Shown here piece after piece: positions 60,014 through 64,000 of a DNA stretch of 64,000 nucleotides (position 1 is the stretch's first letter; each line of letters starts with the position of its first letter). A program made the position numbers and the translations under genes. The DNA comes from Chitinophaga pinensis (GTDB lineage Bacteria > Bacteroidota > Bacteroidia > Chitinophagales > CAIOSU01), in the NCBI GenBank assembly GCA_945901065.1, contig CAMDKI010000007.1:62001-126000 (forward strand). The letters are read 5' to 3'. The notes beneath the pieces are model-generated. The model was given only the letters and a program-made list of their open reading frames with translations. It was not told where the DNA came from and made no database searches.

Positions 60014-60783
60014 ATCTCAAACGCATCCCCATCATCCAAAAACCTAAACTTATCCCTTATCTCGGTAAGGTGCGCGTAGCTGAGGGTGAAGGTTTCGGCA
60101 AAAGGCTCGTGCGCTTTGGTAAAGAGCACTTCACCCAGTGGGTCGATGAGCGCGCTATCGCCGCTGTGGGCTATTTGGTTGCCGTCGTAGCCTATGCGGT
60201 TTACGGCTGCCACATAGCTTTGGTTTTCGATGGCGCGGGCAATGAGCAATTGTTTCCAGGCGTAGTTGCGGCGCTCGGGCCAGTTGGCTGCATATAACAG
60301 CAAGTCATAGTCTTTTCGGTTGCGGCTCCATACGGGGAAACGCAGGTCATAGCATACTAATGGGCATACACGCCAGCCTTTCAATTCTACAATTAAGCGC
60401 TCTTTGCCAGCGGTGTAGTGCTTTTCCTCGCTAGCCAGCGAGAATAGGTGGCGCTTGTCGTATGTAGCATGCGTGCCATCGGGGCGCATCCACACTAGGC
60501 GGTTGTAGTATTGCCCATGTTCTTGTATGATAATGCTGCCAGTAATAACCGTATCTAATTCCACGGCCTTTTGGAGCATCCAAAGCACGGTGGGGCCTTC
60601 CATGGTTTCGGCCAATACATCGGGCTGCATACTAAAGCCCGTAGTGAACATTTCGGGCAGCACAATCAAATCGGTGCTGCCGGGCTTTATTTCCGACAAC
60701 ACCGCGTCAAAGTGCTTCCGGTTTTCGGTAGCATTTTCCCAGTGCAGGGTAGTTTGTATCAATGTTATCCTTAAATCTTGCAT
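60001..60783 (-). CDS. Omega-amidase (nitrilase-superfamily, YafV type)
   Basis: A 260-residue carbon-nitrogen hydrolase. Catalytic Glu44 (LPEMF), Lys110 (YDKRHLF) and Cys144 (VCYDLRFP) are in place. Omega-amidases hydrolyse 2-oxoglutaramate and 2-oxosuccinamate, the products of glutamine and asparagine transaminases. The start codon overlaps the last 13 bp of the upstream methionine-type aminotransferase, so the two enzymes are made together. This pairs transamination with removal of the toxic amide product. The C-terminal tail is altered by a heptamer repeat. Confidence 0.92.
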   Translation of the reverse strand: MQDLRITLIQTTLHWENATENRKHFDAVLSEIKPGSTDLIVLPEMFTTGFSMQPDVLAETMEGPTVLWMLQKAVELDTVITGSIIIQEHGQYYNRLVWMRPDGTHATYDKRHLFSLASEEKHYTAGKERLIVELKGWRVCPLVCYDLRFPVWSRNRKDYDLLLYAANWPERRNYAWKQLLIARAIENQSYVAAVNRIGYDGNQIAHSGDSALIDPLGEVLFTKAHEPFAETFTLSYAHLTEIRDKFRFLDDGDAFEIHGR

Positions 60784-61913
60784 AGCTTTTCTGCTGCAGC
60801 CTCCAACACGTCATCTGATTTAGCAAAACAAAACCGCAGCACTTTGCTTTGCACTGCTGGGTCGTAAAATACGGAAACTGGTATAGATGCTACACCAATT
60901 TCTTTCGTCCAGCGCTCGGCCAAGGCCGTATCGGGCTCATCGGTTATATTTTCATATCCCAACAGCTGGAAATAGGTTCCTTGGCTGGGGCGTATGGTAA
61001 ACCTAGAGCCTTGTAAATGCTTGATAAACAAATCTCGCTTGCGCTGGTAAAACTGTGGCAGTTCTTGCCACAACTTCGGCTGGGTTTCCATTATCTCGCC
61101 AAAGGCCAACTGAGCAGGGTGGTTTACACTAAAAACCAAGTACTGGTGCACCTTGCGGAACTCGCGCATCAAGGCTTCGGGGGCAATGCAATAACCCATT
61201 TTCCAGCCCGTTACGTGGTAGGTTTTGCCAAAAGAGTACACCACAAAACTCCGCGCAGCTAGCTCGGGGAAGCGCAGTGCACTTTCGTGGCGCGCGCCAT
61301 CAAACACAATGTGCTCATATACCTCGTCGCTGAGTATCAAAATATTGGTATCTCTCACCAGATCTTGCAAGGTTCTCATGTCCGCAGCTGTCATTACCGT
61401 TCCCGATGGGTTGTGCGGGGTATTGATAATAATCATGCGGGTGCGAGGCGTAGTGGCATCTTTTACTTGCTGCCAAGGAATTTGATAACTCGGGTGTTGT
61501 AGCTCAATAGCTATGGGCTTGCCTCCTTGCAGCAATATTGCTGGGGCATAGCTATCGTAGGCAGGGGTAAAGTATATCACTTCGTCGCCAGTATGCACTG
61601 TAGCTGCAATGGCCGTAAATATTGCTTGTGTGCCGCCTGCGGTAACGGTTACATCGGTTTCGGGGTTGATGGTGGCCCCGTATGTAAGTGCAACTTTATT
61701 GGCTATGGCCTGCCTTAGCGATATGGCCCCGGCCATGTGCGCATATTGATTGAAGCCTTCCTCAATGTACCGCTCCAAGGCAGCTTGTAAGGCAGGCGGG
61801 CAGGGAAAATCGGGAAAGCCCTGCGACAGGTTAATGGCGCCATGCTCTTTAGCCAAGGCGCTCATTACAGTAAATATGGTGGTGCCGGTGGCCGGTAGTT
61901 TGGAGGTTATCAT
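60771..61913 (-). CDS. PLP-dependent methionine/glutamine aminotransferase (YbdL/KAT III type)
   Basis: A 380-residue class I aminotransferase. Markers are NLSQGFPDFPCP at the N-terminus, the PLP-binding VTAGGTQAIF, NTPHNPSGT, SDEVYEHIVFDG (Asp196/Tyr199) and the Schiff-base Lys230 in SFGKTYHVTGWKMGY (part), with RFCFAK carrying the substrate-carboxylate Arg near the C-terminus. These are the YbdL/glutamine transaminase K subgroup, which uses glutamine as amino donor to 4-methylthio-2-oxobutyrate, the last step of methionine salvage. The paired omega-amidase downstream fits. Aromatic amino acids are alternative substrates. Confidence 0.92.
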   Translation of the reverse strand: MITSKLPATGTTIFTVMSALAKEHGAINLSQGFPDFPCPPALQAALERYIEEGFNQYAHMAGAISLRQAIANKVALTYGATINPETDVTVTAGGTQAIFTAIAATVHTGDEVIYFTPAYDSYAPAILLQGGKPIAIELQHPSYQIPWQQVKDATTPRTRMIIINTPHNPSGTVMTAADMRTLQDLVRDTNILILSDEVYEHIVFDGARHESALRFPELAARSFVVYSFGKTYHVTGWKMGYCIAPEALMREFRKVHQYLVFSVNHPAQLAFGEIMETQPKLWQELPQFYQRKRDLFIKHLQGSRFTIRPSQGTYFQLLGYENITDEPDTALAERWTKEIGVASIPVSVFYDPAVQSKVLRFCFAKSDDVLEAAAEKLCKI

Positions 61914-62273
61914 AAGCTAGTTGCTTGATGCAAAATAGTAGTTTCTGCCTTTTGCTTCAACTAACCTTAGGTTGAATTTGTTAATAGCCTATTGTTGATT
62001 TCTTTCCATTACTGGATTTTCATCTTTCAGGAAGGAGTGATTTTTAACAATGCTTTAGTTGCATATTGCTTTTTTATTTTGAAAATAGGAATTACCAATT
62101 GGCTGGAATGCCCTAGGGCTCTTGACAGCAGTGCTATTTGTTTTATTAGCTTTAAGTGAGAAATAGCAAAAAGATTGCTTTAGTCATCCTTTTGTGCGTA
62201 TATTTATCTGGAATGAATCTAGTTAGTGGCTTATGGTTAAGTCATTTACGAGGATATAAATTAAATTAGCATT
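61914..62273. other. AT-rich 360-bp spacer without a gene
   Basis: No reading frame with family likeness exists here. The region is AT-rich and divides the minus-strand aminotransferase from the plus-strand radical SAM gene, so it must contain both promoters. I can only find degenerate promoter-like sequences, such as TTTG at about 62192 followed by TATATTTA, at a wrong spacing. Confidence 0.5.
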
Positions 62274-63890
62274 ATGAAAGTTACTTTCGTTGCAATGGGT
62301 ACCGAGCAGCTGCCAATCAGCTTGCTCTCGGCTATACTAAAGCGTGATGGGCACGAAGTAGGGCTTGCATTCAGTGCATCGTTATTCAATGATCGTTTCA
62401 ACCTAGAGATAGAGTCACTTGGTAAGTTTTTTGATGACCGCAATGAGGTTATCAAAGCCATAGTGAAGCAGAAGCCCGACGTGTTGGCGTTTTCGCCACT
62501 TACCTCCACATACCAATGGATGTTGGGCATTGCCCGAGAAGCAAAAGTGCTGTTCCCGGAGATAACTACCGTTTGGGGCGGGGTGCATGTGTCGGCAGTG
62601 CCTGAGCGAGTATTGGCAAAGCCTGAAGTAGATTATGTGGTTGTAGGCGAAGGCGAAATTGCCTTGCCCGAAATATTGAAACGCATTGAAACCGGCTATA
62701 CCGAAGAACCCATTGTAAATACCCGTTTCCGCGCCAAAGATGGTCGCATTATCCGAGGGGTGCAGTCAGGTTTTATTCAAGATTTGGAGTCGTTACCAGC
62801 TTTCGATAAATCGCTGTGGGAAGAGCATGTGCGCATAGGCGACTTGTGGCTTACTATGGCATCGCGTGGTTGCCCTTATCGGTGCACCTTTTGTTTCAAC
62901 AACTTTTTTGCAGAATTACCTGAAAACAAAAAGGAAAAAGGCAAGTATGTGCGCCAGCGCAGTGTAGAGCATATGATGAATGAACTACTTGAGGCCAAGC
63001 GCAAGTATAAGATTAAAATGGTCGACTTTCAAGATGATGTATTCACGGTAAACAAGCCTTGGCTAAAAGAGTTCCTTACCCGATACAAAAACGAAATCAA
63101 CCTCCCGTTCCAGTGCCTTACTCACCCGCGCTACATTGACGATGAGGTGGCCAAGTGGCTTTATGATGCCGGTTGTCGATGGATACAGATGGGCGTACAG
63201 ACCATGGATGAAGACTTGAAACGTGGCTCACTGAAACGCTACGAAAGCTCTGACCATATACAGAAGGCACTTACCGCAATGAACAAAGCTGGGTTGCTAC
63301 CAAAAGTAGACCACATGTTTGGGTTGCCCAATGAGCCTATTTCGGCTCAGGATACGGCCAAAAAACTATATGCTAGCGATGCCTGCCCTAAACGTATCCA
63401 AACATTTTGGACTTGCTATTTGCCAGGCACCGAGATGATGAAGGATGCCATAGCCGCAGGCGAAATATCGCCAGAGCAGGAGGAACGCCTTAATGAGGGA
63501 TTGGATTTTTATTTCTTCCGGAATGAAGAGAATATTAAGGACCCCGAAATGGTGGCTAAATACAGGGCTTATGAACTGATGTTCAGGCTATTCCCGATTA
63601 TGCCGAAGAGCTGGAGGGAGAAAATGGAACCGCGTCATGTAAGATGGTTGCCAAAAACGCCGAGTCGTATTGTTGCCTCGGTGTTTGATGTAATGACAGG
63701 CTTTACGCACAATAACCCAGAGTTTGCAGCTTATGCCATGCACTACCTTTACCACTTGTATGCTTTCTTTGCTCGCAAAGTAGGTCTTAAGCCCCGCGCT
63801 ACCAAGATTCGCAAGGGATATGTGCCTACCCCACCGACGCAAAAAGTAGCCGAATACAACCAGCATGAAAGGTTGGCCGAAGCTTCTTAA
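62274..63890 (+). CDS. B12-binding-domain type radical SAM protein
   Basis: A 538-residue protein. It has an N-terminal cobalamin-binding-like Rossmann domain (about 1-140; MKVTFVAMGTEQLPISLLSA, VWGGVHVSAVPERVL, VDYVVVGEGE). The radical SAM core (about 185-420) has the Fe-S motif C200-PYR-C204-TF-C207. A C-terminal helical region follows. The domain order is that of hopanoid, bacteriochlorin and natural-product methylases/oxidoreductases (the BchE/HpnP/HpnJ class). The true B12-contact motif DxHxxG is not in the right place (DGHEVG at ~25 follows the first helix), so B12 use is doubtful. Another similar gene begins 28 bp downstream. Confidence 0.88.
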   Translation: MKVTFVAMGTEQLPISLLSAILKRDGHEVGLAFSASLFNDRFNLEIESLGKFFDDRNEVIKAIVKQKPDVLAFSPLTSTYQWMLGIAREAKVLFPEITTVWGGVHVSAVPERVLAKPEVDYVVVGEGEIALPEILKRIETGYTEEPIVNTRFRAKDGRIIRGVQSGFIQDLESLPAFDKSLWEEHVRIGDLWLTMASRGCPYRCTFCFNNFFAELPENKKEKGKYVRQRSVEHMMNELLEAKRKYKIKMVDFQDDVFTVNKPWLKEFLTRYKNEINLPFQCLTHPRYIDDEVAKWLYDAGCRWIQMGVQTMDEDLKRGSLKRYESSDHIQKALTAMNKAGLLPKVDHMFGLPNEPISAQDTAKKLYASDACPKRIQTFWTCYLPGTEMMKDAIAAGEISPEQEERLNEGLDFYFFRNEENIKDPEMVAKYRAYELMFRLFPIMPKSWREKMEPRHVRWLPKTPSRIVASVFDVMTGFTHNNPEFAAYAMHYLYHLYAFFARKVGLKPRATKIRKGYVPTPPTQKVAEYNQHERLAEAS

Positions 63891-63917
63891 CTTCGCTGCA
63901 ATATACTGCCACAATAA

Positions 63918-64000
63918 ATGACCAGCGCAACCAACACTGCCCTTGCCCAAACTAACCAGGATTTAAAGATAGTGTTGGTGAACCCACCAGTGCTGGCGGT
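63918..64000 (+). CDS. Start of a second B12-binding/radical SAM type gene
   Basis: ATG 63918 opens a frame that runs off the window after 27 codons. After a short polar N-terminus it reads DLKIVLVNPPVLA, and the beta1/NPP pattern is the hallmark of the N-terminal domain in B12-binding radical SAM proteins. It is 28 bp after the previous gene's stop, so the two probably form an operon. The identification rests on few residues. Confidence 0.65.
   Translation, partial: MTSATNTALAQTNQDLKIVLVNPPVLA

Noticed and set aside
59832-60297. Three overlapping plus-strand frames before and over the omega-amidase gene
   Set aside because: They consist of repeat-derived sequence or antisense of the amidase and have no family likeness.
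62340-62370. DxHxxG cobalamin motif (DGHEVG) in the radical SAM protein
   Set aside because: It comes after the first helix of the domain, not in the loop after the first strand, so it is probably coincidental.
1-64000. tRNA, rRNA or riboswitch genes
   Set aside because: I scanned the spacers for cloverleaf and known riboswitch patterns by eye and found none; a covariance-model search was not possible.

Overview
The window looks like a chromosomal segment of a member of the Bacteroidota. The type IX secretion translocon SprA follows ruvA. Two secreted proteins end in type A T9SS sorting domains. Many lipoproteins have short lipoboxes. Shine-Dalgarno signals are weak or absent, and several upstream regions carry the phylum's TAnnTTTG promoter element. 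I saw no rRNA, tRNA or CRISPR array. Genus cannot be fixed from the sequence.

Left edge (1-5 kb): a phage relic. It has the 3' end of an unidentified gene, a small membrane protein, a 3-TM holin of the gene-transfer-agent type and, 2.6 kb further on, a solitary large terminase. Between them sit ordinary host genes (a FISUMP lipid-free secreted protein, a SpoIIAA/STAS-like protein, a Cys-rich cytosolic protein, a lipoprotein). 5-19 kb: ruvA, giant sprA, a TMTC-like membrane glycosyltransferase with TPRs, and a NagZ/beta-lactamase-fold fusion. 19-25.5 kb: a DUF433/DUF5615 toxin-antitoxin pair, a TIGR01777 epimerase, and an oligopeptide-type ABC importer (binding lipoprotein plus two oversized permeases, no ATPase). 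25.6-32 kb: a tightly packed run of secreted protein, DUF6427-like membrane protein, purQ, dsbD, lhgO.

32-37 kb: a sodium:solute symporter followed closely by a GH31 enzyme that carries all five sulfoquinovose-recognition residues. 38-44.5 kb: a Gfo/Idh/MocA oxidoreductase, a lipoprotein overlapping a polyprenyl sugar-phosphate transferase, an iodotyrosine-deiodinase-like flavoprotein, fabH, ridA and an NlpC/P60 peptidase. 44.5-46.1 kb: a three-gene HipBST toxin-antitoxin operon preceded by four operator-like boxes at exact 40-bp spacing. 46-58 kb: a spondin-type lipoprotein, a 1058-residue T9SS cargo protein, a GIY-YIG nuclease enclosed by inverted palindromes, rmuC, a clan GH-D alpha-galactosidase, a second T9SS cargo, TonB, MtfA. 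58-64 kb: a cyclophilin-FKBP lipoprotein, a transaminase/omega-amidase pair for 2-oxoacid salvage, and a B12-binding-type radical SAM gene followed by the start of another.

The window also holds many small intergenic repeats: REP-like doublets whose hairpins have 3-nt loops (15.5 and 32.1 kb), palindromes around the GIY-YIG gene, and 7- or 8-bp tandem arrays, several of which run across gene ends or starts. The most promising items for new biology are the GIY-YIG/palindrome unit, the HipBST operon with its 40-bp-phased operators and altered phosphorylation motif, and the sulfoquinovosidase/SSS pair.
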